Assembly (NCBI GenBank): GCA_025449845.1
Contig: JANWIP010000005.1
Coordinates: 62,001-126,000 of the forward strand
From: Solirubrobacteraceae bacterium
Lineage (GTDB): Bacteria > Actinomycetota > Thermoleophilia > Solirubrobacterales > Solirubrobacteraceae
Length of the DNA stretch: 64,000 nt
Direction: 5' to 3'
Positions within the stretch are counted from its first letter, which is position 1. Every line of letters starts with the position of its first letter. This document shows, in pieces, positions 7,289-16,014 of the stretch. Both the position numbers and the translations under genes were made by a program. Below the pieces are notes generated by a model, which was not told the origin of the DNA, ran no database searches, and saw only the letters and a program-made list of their open reading frames with translations.

Positions 7289-9034
7289 GTGATCGAGCGC
7301 CAGCAGGCCCTTGCGGCCCTCGCCGAGGAGGAGTTTGACGTCGTCGTGGTCGGCGGAGGCATCACCGGTGCGGGGGTTGCCCTCGATGCCGCCACACGCG
7401 GCTACAGCGTGGCCCTAATCGAGCGCCATGACTTCGCCGCGGGGACATCGAGCCGCTCCAGCAAGCTTGTGCATGGAGGTCTGCGCTATCTGCAGCACTT
7501 CGACCTGGGGCTCGTGCGCGAGGCGTTGCTGGAGCGTCAGCTGATGGTTGCACTGGCGCCTCACCTCGTACATCCACTGGCGTTGGTGGTACCGGCCTTT
7601 GAGGGCGCCCACCCCGACCGGCTGGTGGGCATGGGCCTGAATCTCTATGACGTCATGTCGGTCGATCGCGAGCGTCTGCGCACGCGTCGTGGACGCAAGG
7701 CTCGCTCTGAGCGTGCTGCTTCTGCGGCTGCTGTCGGCGCAGGCTCGAGCATCGCAGCCGGCGGGGTCATCGGGGCGGAGGGAGTGGCTGCCCTGGAGGA
7801 GATGGATGCCTGGAGCCCCGCGCGCCATCGCACCATCAGCGGCGAGGAAGTGATCGAGCTGCTCCCCGCATTGGCCGCGCGAGAGCCCACCAGTGGCTAC
7901 CTCTTCTACGACTGCCAGACCGACGATGTACGCCTGGTGCTGACTGTGCTGGGCGAGGCGGAGCGCTTCGGCGCGGTGATCGCAAATCGCGTCAATGCCA
8001 AGGCGATGCTCTGCGAGCGCGACGGGCGGGCCAGAGGAGTGCTGGCCGTTGACGGCGAGAGCGGTAGCGAGTTTGAGCTGCGTGCTGCCAACGTCGTCAA
8101 TGCCACGGGCGTTTGGGCTGACGAGCTATCCCCCGAGGAGCTGCAGAGTGAGGCCGAACTGCGCATTCGGCCTAGCCGCGGCACCCACATAACACTGCGC
8201 CACGAGGATTTGCCGCTGCTGGCGGGTGCCATCGTGCCGGCGGGTGGAGGGCGCACGATCTTCGCGCTGCCTTGGCTGGGGCGCACATTGGTGGGCACCA
8301 CCGACAACGACTACGAAGGTCCCCTTGAGCACGTGGCACCTTCCGGCGAGGATATCGACTACCTGCTGGAGGCCGTAAATGAGTTTTTCGCCACCTCGCT
8401 GGCGCCTGAGGATCTGACGGGGGCCTTTGCGGGTGTGCGCCCACTGATCTCCACCGGGGATGCCAAGAAGTCCGTCGACATCTCGCGCAAGGCCGAGCTG
8501 TATGAGACCTCCAGCGGCATGATCACCATCACCGGCGGCAAGCTCACAACCTGGCGCAGGATGGCCAAGATGACCGTCGATCGCCTCGTCGAGCGCGAAG
8601 CGCGCGAGGCACCTTGCCGCACGCAGGAGATCCCCCTCGGTCAGGGCGTGAGCGTTGAGGAGTTACCGCGCGTGGAGGGCGTGCCTGAGGAGTCCTACTC
8701 TGCGCTTGCGGGTCGCTATGGACACGCCGCCTATGACGTCTTGGCGTTGGCCGCCGAACGCGGGGAGCTGGCCCAGCCGGTCATCCCCGGGCTGCCCGAC
8801 CTGCTCGCGGAGGTGGCCTTGGCAGCGCGCCACGAGCAGGCAAGGAGCATCGGCGACGTCCTCCTGCGTCGCACCCGCCTAGGCCTGCTGGCCGCGGGCG
8901 AACTCAGCGGGGAACCCGTGGGGCGCGTCGCCCAAGTGCTGGCGCGGGAGCTGGAGTGGGACCCGGCGCGCACGGCCCTGGAGGTGGAGCGCTTCGCTGA
9001 GGAAGCCCGCGCCGAGGGACTCGGGAGGCAGTGA
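7289..9034 (+). CDS. glpD: Glycerol-3-phosphate dehydrogenase, FAD-dependent
   Basis: Oxidises sn-glycerol 3-phosphate to dihydroxyacetone phosphate, feeding electrons to the quinone pool at the membrane. The N-terminal FAD motif VVVVGGGITGAGVALDAA is followed by the family signature TSSRSSKLVHGGLRYL; a later GTTDNDYEG block and the C-terminal helical domain (about 400-560) complete the fold. Length 581 is normal. GTG start. It overlaps folP by four bases (GTGA), so the two are translationally coupled although functionally unrelated. Confidence 0.95.
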   Translation: MIERQQALAALAEEEFDVVVVGGGITGAGVALDAATRGYSVALIERHDFAAGTSSRSSKLVHGGLRYLQHFDLGLVREALLERQLMVALAPHLVHPLALVVPAFEGAHPDRLVGMGLNLYDVMSVDRERLRTRRGRKARSERAASAAAVGAGSSIAAGGVIGAEGVAALEEMDAWSPARHRTISGEEVIELLPALAAREPTSGYLFYDCQTDDVRLVLTVLGEAERFGAVIANRVNAKAMLCERDGRARGVLAVDGESGSEFELRAANVVNATGVWADELSPEELQSEAELRIRPSRGTHITLRHEDLPLLAGAIVPAGGGRTIFALPWLGRTLVGTTDNDYEGPLEHVAPSGEDIDYLLEAVNEFFATSLAPEDLTGAFAGVRPLISTGDAKKSVDISRKAELYETSSGMITITGGKLTTWRRMAKMTVDRLVEREAREAPCRTQEIPLGQGVSVEELPRVEGVPEESYSALAGRYGHAAYDVLALAAERGELAQPVIPGLPDLLAEVALAARHEQARSIGDVLLRRTRLGLLAAGELSGEPVGRVAQVLARELEWDPARTALEVERFAEEARAEGLGRQ

Positions 9035-9948
9035 ACACGCGCCATCGCCTGCGCGCCGGGGATCGCGAGCTGGAGCTTGGTGAGCGCCCGTGGCTGATGG
9101 GTGTCGTCAATGCGTCGCCGGATTCCTTCAGCGATGGCGGGCGCTACACGGACCTTGAGCAGCGCCTGGCATTGGCAAATGAGCTGGTGGCGCAGGGCGC
9201 GGGCATCCTGGACGTTGGAGGAGAGTCAGCTTCCACCAATAGTTCCGCGGTAGCAGCCCGCGAAGAGATTGAGCGGGTTGTGCCGCTGATCAAAGGCATC
9301 GTGAGCGACATGCACCCTCTGCACGCGCCGGTGGTGTCGGTGGACACCTACAAAGCCAAGGTTGCCAGCGCGGCGATCGCGGCGGGGGCGAGCATCGTCA
9401 ATGACGTCAGCGGTCTGCGCGATCCCGAGCTGGCCAGCGTATGCGCGGATACGGGGGCGGCGTTGGTGCTGATGCACACCCGCGCGGCGCCCAAGCAGCG
9501 CCTGCAGGACCCAGACCTGTATGGGGATGTGATGGAGGATGTTTTGGGGTTCCTGCGCGAGCGCATTCAGCTGGCCATGCGTATGGGGGTCAAGCGCGAG
9601 CAGCTGATCCTTGACCCCGGCCCCGATTTTGCCAAGACGCCCGCACAGACGATCGAGCTGCTGAGCAAACTCGATCGTCTACATGAGTTGGAGCTGCCGC
9701 TGCTGATGGCGGTCTCGCGCAAGGACTTCATCGGCGCTCTCACCAGCCGCACACCGCGGGAACGGCTGGGGGGGACGCTGGCGGCGGTCGCCCACGGTGT
9801 GGACGCGGGAGCGCACATCTTCCGCGTACACGATGTAGGTCAGACGGCCGACTTCCTGCGTGTGCGTAGCGCTCTCAATGGTGAACTGACGCCGGAGAGG
9901 GATCTGGCCCTTGCCGAGGAACATCGTTACGAGCGCCGGCCGCGCTAG
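9031..9948 (+). CDS. folP: Dihydropteroate synthase
   Basis: Condenses p-aminobenzoate with the pterin pyrophosphate to give dihydropteroate in folate synthesis; the target of sulfonamides. TIM-barrel signatures are present: GVVNASPDSFSDGG near residue 26, ILDVGGESA, SVDTYKA, NDVSGL and ILDPGPDFAKT, with AVSRKDFIG near the C-terminus. Length 305 is slightly above average. The GTG start overlaps the glpD stop. No other folate genes are adjacent. Confidence 0.95.
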   Translation: MNTRHRLRAGDRELELGERPWLMGVVNASPDSFSDGGRYTDLEQRLALANELVAQGAGILDVGGESASTNSSAVAAREEIERVVPLIKGIVSDMHPLHAPVVSVDTYKAKVASAAIAAGASIVNDVSGLRDPELASVCADTGAALVLMHTRAAPKQRLQDPDLYGDVMEDVLGFLRERIQLAMRMGVKREQLILDPGPDFAKTPAQTIELLSKLDRLHELELPLLMAVSRKDFIGALTSRTPRERLGGTLAAVAHGVDAGAHIFRVHDVGQTADFLRVRSALNGELTPERDLALAEEHRYERRPR

Positions 9949-9958
9949 GCTGCCCCAG

Positions 9959-10001
9959 GAGGGTGGCGCAGTCGGCCGGATGCCGACAAGTCGCGCCCAT
10001 C
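9959..10001 (+). repeat. Hairpin repeat family A, copy 1 (degenerate)
   Basis: Begins GAGGGTGGCGCAG like the other four copies. The central stem TCGGCC / TGCCGA has one mismatch around a GGA loop, and the 3' part is diverged, ending GCGCCCATC rather than GGGCCCCTC. It sits in the 142-base gap between folP and the Rho-like gene. Confidence 0.7.
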
Positions 10002-10090
10002 GATAGTTCCAAGCAAATACACGGGTGCCGCACGCTGTCCAACGCGAGCGGGCGCCAACCACCCAATTCAAATACCGAGGAGAATGAGAC

Positions 10091-11452
10091 ATGGCTGTAC
10101 TTGAGCGCTCCGAGCTGGAGGCAAGCCCGCTGGCGGACCTGCACGCGATTGCCGACCAGGTGGGGCTTGATGGCTTTCGCAGGCTGCGCAAGGCGGATCT
10201 GATCGACACCATCCTCGACCGCATGGGAGGCGCCGAGGGGGGTTCGGTCACGACTTCGGACTCTGAGCAGGAGCAGGACACAGAGCCGCGCGAGGCCGGC
10301 GCGCGCCGCCGGCGCGGGGGACGTTCGCGCCGCTCAAAGACGAGTGCCGAGCGCGAGCCTGAGGGCGAGGAGGATGGGGAGGGGGATGGGCCGCATACCC
10401 CATCCACCGGAGGTTCGCGGCGAGGTCGTGGTCGCGGTGAGCGATCCGAGCGCGCGGGGCGCGAGTCCTCCGCCCGTGAGGCATCCACACGCGAGTCATC
10501 CACCCGCGAGGAGTCCGAGGGGCGCGGCGAGGGACGTGGCGGCGACAAGGATCGGATTGCCGAGGGCGTGGTGGAGTTGTTGGGCAACGGCTCAGCTTTC
10601 CTGCGCGTGCAGCCGCCAGACCCCTCTGACGAGGATGTCTACATCTCAGCCGCGCAGGTGCGCCGCTGCGAACTGGTCTCCGGCGACCGTGTGAGCGGCC
10701 CAGTCAGGACCCCCCGGCGCTCGGAGCGCTATCCCTCGATGGCGAGGGTGGACACCATCAATGGGGTCTCCGCGGAGGCTGTGGCCGAGGGTCCCCGCTA
10801 CGACGACCTGCCGGTGGCTCACCCCGACAAGCGCCTTGAGCTTGACGGGAACGACCCCACGTTGAAGGCGATCGAATGGCTCACGCCGTTGGGCCTCGGC
10901 TCGCGCGCGGTGATCGTGGGCCCCTCTCGCGCCGGCAAGAGCGAGACCCTGCGGCGCATCTTTGCCGCGCTCGCGGGCCGCGAGGGGCTTGAGGTGACAG
11001 TGGTGCTGGCGGGTATCAGGCCCGAGGAGATCGTCGACTGGAAGCAGGGGCCGGTGGCGCCCACCGTGGCGCTCAACTTTGCTGCCTCGCCCGATACACA
11101 GGGGCAAGCTGTGGAGCACGCCATCGACAGCGCGCGGCGCGTTGCCGTACGCGGATCCGACGCGGTGGTGCTGATCGACGGCCTCGACGGTCTGCACCCG
11201 CATGTGGCACGTCGGGCGCTGTGCGCCGCACGCAACCTCGCCGAGAGTGGATCGCTGACCGTGATCGCCACTGCCGCCCATCCCATTGGGGGGGAGAGCA
11301 CGGTGATCTCGCTTGACGCCGCCCTCACAGGTACCGGCAGGCTGCCGGCGCTGGACCTGCTCAACAGTGGAACCCTGCGCCCCGAGCTGCTCGTGGGCGA
11401 AGAGGAGGCGCAGGCGATCATGCGCGCCCGCGCGGCGGCCCTGGCCGGCTGA
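10091..11452 (+). CDS. Degenerate Rho-like protein (Rho_N, RNA-binding and altered RecA-like domains)
   Basis: Clearly a homologue of transcription terminator Rho: an N-terminal helical Rho_N domain (about 8-45), an Arg/Glu/Gly-rich insert (about 60-155) as in actinobacterial Rho, a cold-shock-like RNA-binding domain (157-225, with DVYISAAQVRRCELVSGD), and an ATPase domain from about 240. The Walker A is altered to GPSRAGKSE (277-285). The segment equivalent to canonical LIDERPEEV reads LAGIRPEEI, so the catalytic Glu is lost. About 25 residues are missing after Walker B, including the DSITRLARAYN region, and about 15 more near the C-terminus that normally hold arginine-finger sequence. It probably binds RNA or nucleotide without canonical translocation. 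GAGGAGAATG precedes the ATG. Confidence 0.85.
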   Translation: MAVLERSELEASPLADLHAIADQVGLDGFRRLRKADLIDTILDRMGGAEGGSVTTSDSEQEQDTEPREAGARRRRGGRSRRSKTSAEREPEGEEDGEGDGPHTPSTGGSRRGRGRGERSERAGRESSAREASTRESSTREESEGRGEGRGGDKDRIAEGVVELLGNGSAFLRVQPPDPSDEDVYISAAQVRRCELVSGDRVSGPVRTPRRSERYPSMARVDTINGVSAEAVAEGPRYDDLPVAHPDKRLELDGNDPTLKAIEWLTPLGLGSRAVIVGPSRAGKSETLRRIFAALAGREGLEVTVVLAGIRPEEIVDWKQGPVAPTVALNFAASPDTQGQAVEHAIDSARRVAVRGSDAVVLIDGLDGLHPHVARRALCAARNLAESGSLTVIATAAHPIGGESTVISLDAALTGTGRLPALDLLNSGTLRPELLVGEEEAQAIMRARAAALAG

Positions 11453-11455
11453 GAC

Positions 11456-12010
11456 TCAAACGGTGTAAGGATCGCCGCCGCCCGCCAGGCGGCGGTAGGC
11501 GACCTTGCCCCAGGAGGGCTCGGGCGCGAGCTCAATCGGCTCGCCGCTGCCCGAGGATTTTGAATCGGTGGGCTGCACGTAGACGAAGCTGCAGGTCTCC
11601 TGTACGAAGGCCACCTGCAGCTCGCCCTCGTTGACGCGCTGGTCAAGCCAGGCTCCGCGGAAGACCAGACGGCGCAGCCAGTGCACCAGGGAGCGCTCGG
11701 CCGGACCCACCAACTCGGCCCAGCACTCGTTGACATGCTCCCCGAGCGCGGAGGCGGGGTCCTGGATATCGCCGTTGACGGCCAGGTTGACCAGATCTTC
11801 GAGCTCGTCCTCGCCCAGGCGCCCGCCGACGAAGCCGAGCTTCAGCGCCGCCTGCTCGCAGCGCTCGGAGAAGTCCGCTTCGTTGAAGGTGAAGCGCAGC
11901 TCTCCGTATTCGAGGACAAAGTCCTCACCTGAGTCGTAGTTTCCGCGGCGCGTCTTTTCCATGACGATAAGTGCCGGGAGATCGTTTGGTGCCCGGGCCG
12001 TCGGAATCAT
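11456..12010 (-). CDS. Conserved-looking protein of unknown function
   Basis: I do not recognise this 184-residue soluble acidic protein. Codon use matches the neighbours. Visible features are a run of predicted strands and helices starting at NYDSGEDFVLEYGELRF, an acidic stretch GEDELEDLVNLAVNGD, and a C-terminal SWGKVAYRRLAGGG. The start ATG 12010 is chosen because AGGA stands nine bases upstream; ATG 11962 lacks one and would remove 16 residues. The gene is convergent with the Rho-like gene (stops 3 bases apart) and divergent from the permease. No signal peptide or membrane segment. Confidence 0.65.
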   Translation of the reverse strand: MIPTARAPNDLPALIVMEKTRRGNYDSGEDFVLEYGELRFTFNEADFSERCEQAALKLGFVGGRLGEDELEDLVNLAVNGDIQDPASALGEHVNECWAELVGPAERSLVHWLRRLVFRGAWLDQRVNEGELQVAFVQETCSFVYVQPTDSKSSGSGEPIELAPEPSWGKVAYRRLAGGGDPYTV

Positions 12011-12153
12011 AGGGCCGGTTCCTGCTTGGGTGGTTGGGCTGCACAGGAACTTGCACCGGGACGGAGGCGACATCGCCCGGCGGCGACATCGACCTGAAAG
12101 TGACATCGGGATCACGGGCGAGGGTCGGGAGGACTGCATATACGCTCCCAGGG

Positions 12154-14091
12154 ATGGCACGTCTGACAGAGCACGGCCTGCGAAGGTCGGTGGGGGTTCC
12201 GGGGCTGTTCGCCACCGCCTACGGCAACGTGGGCTCCTCGATCTACTACGCCTTGGGCCTGGTCGCCGCCCATGCGTTGGGTCTTACGCCGCTGGTGTTC
12301 CTGTTCGCCGGCGGGCTGTTCGCGCTGATCGCCAAGACCTACGCCGAGGGCGCCGCGATGTTCCCCGAAGCGGGCGGCTCCTCCTCGTTCGCGCGCCATG
12401 CCTTCAACGAGGTGGTGTCCTTCTTCGCGGGCTGGGCGCTGAGCCTCGACTACATCCTCACGATCGCCATCTCGGCGTTCTTCGTGCCGCACTATCTGAG
12501 CGCGTTTCCGGGACTGGGCGGGCTCAACCACAACCCCGGGGACATCATCGGTGGCCTGATCACGGTGGTGGTGCTGGCCGGCCTGAACATCCGCGGGCTG
12601 GGGGAGTCGGCCAAGCTCAACTTCATCCTGGCGATCACCGATCTCAGCACGCAGGTGCTGCTGGTGATCGTGGGCTCGGTGCTGGTCCTCAACCCGTCGC
12701 TGTTGATCGAACAGGTGAACCTGGGCACGGCGCCCACCTGGCACGAACTGATCTTCGCGCTGTCCCTGGCGATGCTGGCCTACACCGGCATCGAGACGGT
12801 GTCCAACATGGCCGAGGAGGCGCGCGACCCTGGACGCGAGGTGCCCAAGGCGATCAACCTCGTGGTGCTGGCGGTGCTGGGGGTGTACCTGGGTATCTCC
12901 ATGGTGGCCCTCTCCGCGCTGCCGGTGGAAGCAGTGCACGGGCATCCCGGTCAGTATCAGACTCTGCTGGGCGTGGAAGGCAGCGGTGGTTTCCAGAACG
13001 ATCCGGTGCTGGGGATCGTCTCGCGGCTGGGCCTGCACGGCACGGTGCTGCACCTTGCCACCTACTACGTGGGCCTGTTGGCGGCCACGATTCTGTTCAT
13101 CGCCACCAACGCCGGCATGATCGGGATCTCGCGGCTGTCGTGGTCATTGGCCGAGCACCGCCAGCTACCGAACATATTCTCGCGCCTGCACCCGCGCTAC
13201 CGCACACCCTGGTTCACGATCGTGTTCTTCTCGGGTCTCGCGGGGTTGCTGATTCTGTACGGCAACACCAACGTGCTGGGCAACCTCTACTCCTTTGGCG
13301 CGATGCTGTCATTCACCACCGCAGCCGTTGCGGTGGTGGCGCTGAGGATCAAGGACCCCGACCGCGAGCGTCCTTATCGGATGCCGTGGAACGTGAGCAT
13401 TCGCGGCTACTCGATTCCCATGACGGCGGTGATCGGCGGGCTCGGCACTTCCCTGACGTGGGTGGCGGTGATCGTCTACCACAGCGAGGCGCGCGTGGTG
13501 GGCATTCCCTGGATGGTGCTGGGGATGGCCGGCTACTTCTACTACCGCCACCGCCAGGGCCTGAGCCCGCTCAAGCAGTACCGTATCGAGCGCCCCGAGC
13601 GCCCACCGGACTTCCAGGAGCTCGACTACCGCACCGCGCTCGTGCCGATCTTCGGCGAGGACGTCAGCGCCACCGCGCTCTCAAGCGCCGCCAAGCTGAT
13701 CGGCGAAGACGGCGTGCTGTATGCGATCTTCGTGCTGCCCGTGCCCAGTCAGCTATCGCTGGAGTCGGGCTTGGAGGCGGAGGAGGCGCAGGGGCGCTCG
13801 GTGCTTGAGAGCGCGCGCATACAGGCCCGCCGCGCCGGCCTGAAGATCCACACCGGCCTGATCCGCACGCGCCATCCCGGCGCGGCGCTGGTGGAAGAGG
13901 CCGAGCGGGTGGGGGCCGACGTGATCTACTGGTCTACCTTGCACGCCCCCGCGGGTGAGCGGCGCGTGGGCCCCACGGCTGCCTACCTGCTGAGCCGCAG
14001 GCCCTGCCGCGTCATCATCGAGACCGAGAACCGTCCGCAGGTCGGACACGACACCGCTACTGCAACCCCAGTACCACTCGCGCGCGCGTAA
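12154..14091 (+). CDS. APC-family amino acid permease fused to a universal-stress-protein domain
   Basis: An integral membrane transporter of 645 residues with about 12 hydrophobic segments over residues 15-470. The N-terminal GLFATAYGNVGSSIYYALG is the substrate-binding unwound helix typical of amino acid/polyamine/cation symporters, and GIETVSNMAEEARDPGREVPKAI matches the helix 6-7 region. Residues about 500-630 form a cytoplasmic UspA-like domain (LVPIFGEDVSATALSS ... GADVIYWSTLH ... RPCRVIIE), known in this family as a regulatory tail. Substrate is unknown. The reading frame is open back to 12034, but homology starts at ATG 12154. The last 35 bases overlap the convergent lipoprotein gene. 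Confidence 0.88.
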   Translation: MARLTEHGLRRSVGVPGLFATAYGNVGSSIYYALGLVAAHALGLTPLVFLFAGGLFALIAKTYAEGAAMFPEAGGSSSFARHAFNEVVSFFAGWALSLDYILTIAISAFFVPHYLSAFPGLGGLNHNPGDIIGGLITVVVLAGLNIRGLGESAKLNFILAITDLSTQVLLVIVGSVLVLNPSLLIEQVNLGTAPTWHELIFALSLAMLAYTGIETVSNMAEEARDPGREVPKAINLVVLAVLGVYLGISMVALSALPVEAVHGHPGQYQTLLGVEGSGGFQNDPVLGIVSRLGLHGTVLHLATYYVGLLAATILFIATNAGMIGISRLSWSLAEHRQLPNIFSRLHPRYRTPWFTIVFFSGLAGLLILYGNTNVLGNLYSFGAMLSFTTAAVAVVALRIKDPDRERPYRMPWNVSIRGYSIPMTAVIGGLGTSLTWVAVIVYHSEARVVGIPWMVLGMAGYFYYRHRQGLSPLKQYRIERPERPPDFQELDYRTALVPIFGEDVSATALSSAAKLIGEDGVLYAIFVLPVPSQLSLESGLEAEEAQGRSVLESARIQARRAGLKIHTGLIRTRHPGAALVEEAERVGADVIYWSTLHAPAGERRVGPTAAYLLSRRPCRVIIETENRPQVGHDTATATPVPLARA

Positions 14092-15712
14092 CGCCGTTGC
14101 CCAATGACTCCCCGCCACCACCGCTGAGCGTGGCGAGCGACTGTAGGTAGGGCAGGGTGGTGGAGATGCCTTCGGACTGGCCTAGCCCCAGCGTTTCGAT
14201 CAGGCTCACGAGCGTCGGGAATTCGACCAGCAAGCTGGGCTTCAAGCCGTGGCCGAGCGTGGTGGAGGCCGCCTGGTAGTTGGCTGAGCTTGACAGCGTC
14301 GTGGAGGGGTTGAGGGCTTCCTGCACCGAGGCCGGGCCGAGACCGATGGCGAACTTGCCTGCGCCGGCGCCGATCGCCACGATCACCGGGAAGCCCTGAA
14401 CCTTGACCGTGACCGCTGCTTCGGCTCCCGGAATCGTGGTGGAGGTGACCTGGTCGCCCGCCTGACGGTAGGCGGCGGCCAGCTTGGCGACAGCAGCGCG
14501 TGAGCTTGAAGGGTCCTTGGATGCGACCACAAGACCGGCCTGGAGGTTGAGCAGGCCATTGCCGCTCACGAACACCCCGCCGGCGCCCATCCAGCTGAGC
14601 AGGTCCTTGTTGAGGTCGATGCTGTTGGAGAGCAGTGGCGCGAATACGCCTTCGAGGCTGAAGCTGCCGATCTTCAGCTTCGAGCCGAGTGTCGCCAAGG
14701 AACGCAGCGTGGTGGCGCTCTGCCCGAAGGTGGCGTGCGCATCGCCCACACCCAGGGCCAACCAGGAGCCTCCGGGGAGCTGGCCGACAAACTGCGCTGC
14801 TTCCGTGCCGGGGAGCAAGCCGCTGCCCGTCTGTCCGGCGCTTGAGATGGTGTCGATGTCGAGCGCGAGCGACGTGGCGGAGGGCAGCAGTGAGATGTAG
14901 GCCTGTTCGGTGCCCCCGAAAAGCCCTCCCAGCGAAGGTAGACCGGCGGTGCGCAGGTAGAGGTTGGCTAGCGCTTCGGGCTCTGCGCTGGAGCTGAGCT
15001 TGGCGTAGCCGGCAGCATGCACGATCGAGCTGGAGGGGCCGGCCTGCTCGGTGTCAATCACGCTGTGTAGGGCGGACTCGCTGCCGAGCACCGCGAACTT
15101 GCCGACGATCCCCTCGGCGTAGCCATTGCCGTCGACCTGGTAGCTGACGCCGCGGTAACTGGCGCTGTGGGCCCCCGCTTCCTTGGCGCGGGCTTCCAGG
15201 AAGGCGCGGGCCTTGCCTTCGTTGGTGGTGTCGAGCACGATCGCGCCCTGGGAGACCTTGCCGCCAAGCAGCGTGCGCAGGATGCCTTCACTGACACCCG
15301 CGATGCTCGAACTGGAGAGCGCTGCGGAGAAACTGTTTGTGAGCGCTTCGGTGGCCTTGGCGCCGTTGATGGAGATGAGGAAGCCCCCGGCCTGCTGGCC
15401 CAGCCACGGTTTGACTTCGCTGTCGTAGTTGAGCTGATGGCCGCTTGGTGAGAGCAGCTTCAGGAGGCTGCTGAAAGGTTCGCCTGAGTGCGTCAGCTTC
15501 TGAGTGCTGGCCGTCGTGTTGCTCTTGAGGGTGCCGCTGGGCTGCACGATGGCACCGATGTAGAGCGGCGCCGAGGCTGGTACGACCGTGGCGGGATTCA
15601 GCGGTGGGCTGCTTGAGGAGCCACAACCGGCGAGCAGAGCTGCAACGGCGAGCGCGGCAAGGGCCAGTAGGAAAGAGCGCAAGGCATTGATCGTATGCAA
15701 GTTCGTGGTCAT
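14057..15712 (-). CDS. Putative lipoprotein, DUF3352-like
   Basis: A 551-residue exported lipoprotein: Met-Thr-Thr start at 15712, hydrophobic signal, and lipobox LLAGC with Cys30 as the lipid-attached residue, followed by a Ser-rich linker. The body has repeated features such as SASYRGVSYQVDGNGYAEGIVGKFAVLGSESAL, resembling DUF3352 proteins found in high-GC Gram-positives and cyanobacteria; its role is unknown. It is surface exposed on the membrane. The gene is read away from the dcw cluster and its upstream region is shared with mraZ. Confidence 0.75.
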   Translation of the reverse strand: MTTNLHTINALRSFLLALAALAVAALLAGCGSSSSPPLNPATVVPASAPLYIGAIVQPSGTLKSNTTASTQKLTHSGEPFSSLLKLLSPSGHQLNYDSEVKPWLGQQAGGFLISINGAKATEALTNSFSAALSSSSIAGVSEGILRTLLGGKVSQGAIVLDTTNEGKARAFLEARAKEAGAHSASYRGVSYQVDGNGYAEGIVGKFAVLGSESALHSVIDTEQAGPSSSIVHAAGYAKLSSSAEPEALANLYLRTAGLPSLGGLFGGTEQAYISLLPSATSLALDIDTISSAGQTGSGLLPGTEAAQFVGQLPGGSWLALGVGDAHATFGQSATTLRSLATLGSKLKIGSFSLEGVFAPLLSNSIDLNKDLLSWMGAGGVFVSGNGLLNLQAGLVVASKDPSSSRAAVAKLAAAYRQAGDQVTSTTIPGAEAAVTVKVQGFPVIVAIGAGAGKFAIGLGPASVQEALNPSTTLSSSANYQAASTTLGHGLKPSLLVEFPTLVSLIETLGLGQSEGISTTLPYLQSLATLSGGGGESLGNGVTRARVVLGLQ

Positions 15713-15831
15713 TTCGCCGCACTGCAAGCTGGCCTGCACTCTGCGGGAACTCCGGAGAGCCTGATGCAGGAATCCAAAAAGCGTTGATTAGCAGCTATTT
15801 CTACTCGTTTCGGGCATCCAAAATGGAAAAG

Positions 15832-15877
15832 TGGGGAAAAGTGTGACGTTTAGCTTGCAATGTGGGAGGAAGTGGGG
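15832..15877 (+). promoter_or_regulatory. MraZ-box cluster upstream of mraZ
   Basis: TGGGG (15832), TGTGA (15842, imperfect), TGGGA (15863) and TGGGG (15873) lie in direct orientation. The two pairs each have 5-base spacers, giving a 10-base period. MraZ of E. coli is known to bind TGGGN direct repeats with 5-base spacing in its own promoter, so this is the likely autoregulatory operator of the division cluster. The 302-base gap 15713-16014 holds this operator, a long hairpin, repeat A and the ribosome site AGGAG at 16001. Confidence 0.75.
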
Positions 15878-15892
15878 TAAGTTGCACGCAGC

Positions 15893-15936
15893 GAGCCGGG
15901 GTGGAGAGGCTCCTCCCACCTCTCCACTCCGGCTTC
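15893..15936 (+). promoter_or_regulatory. Long hairpin in the mraZ leader
   Basis: GAGCCGGGGTGGAGAGG pairs with CCTCTCCACTCCGGCTTC around a 9-base loop. The stem is about 17 base pairs with two G-U pairs and no true mismatch. It lies between the MraZ boxes and the mraZ ribosome site, so it would be transcribed. Only ATTT follows, so it is not a normal intrinsic terminator; it may protect the message or act as a processing site. Confidence 0.55.
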
Positions 15937-15940
15937 ATTT

Positions 15941-15983
15941 GAGGGTGGCGCAGCCGGCCGGAGGCCGGCGAGCCGGGCCCCTC
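15941..15983 (+). repeat. Hairpin repeat family A, copy 2
   Basis: A full 43-base copy: GAGGGTGGCGCAG, stem CCGGCC / GGCCGG with GGA loop, then CGAGCCGGGCCCCTC. It is followed directly by GATTTTTCAT, so this copy could also act as a weak terminator-like structure. It lies in the mraZ leader, 18 bases before the AGGAG ribosome site. Confidence 0.85.
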
Positions 15984-16014
15984 GATTTTTCATAAAGCTC
16001 AGGAGCCGACGACA

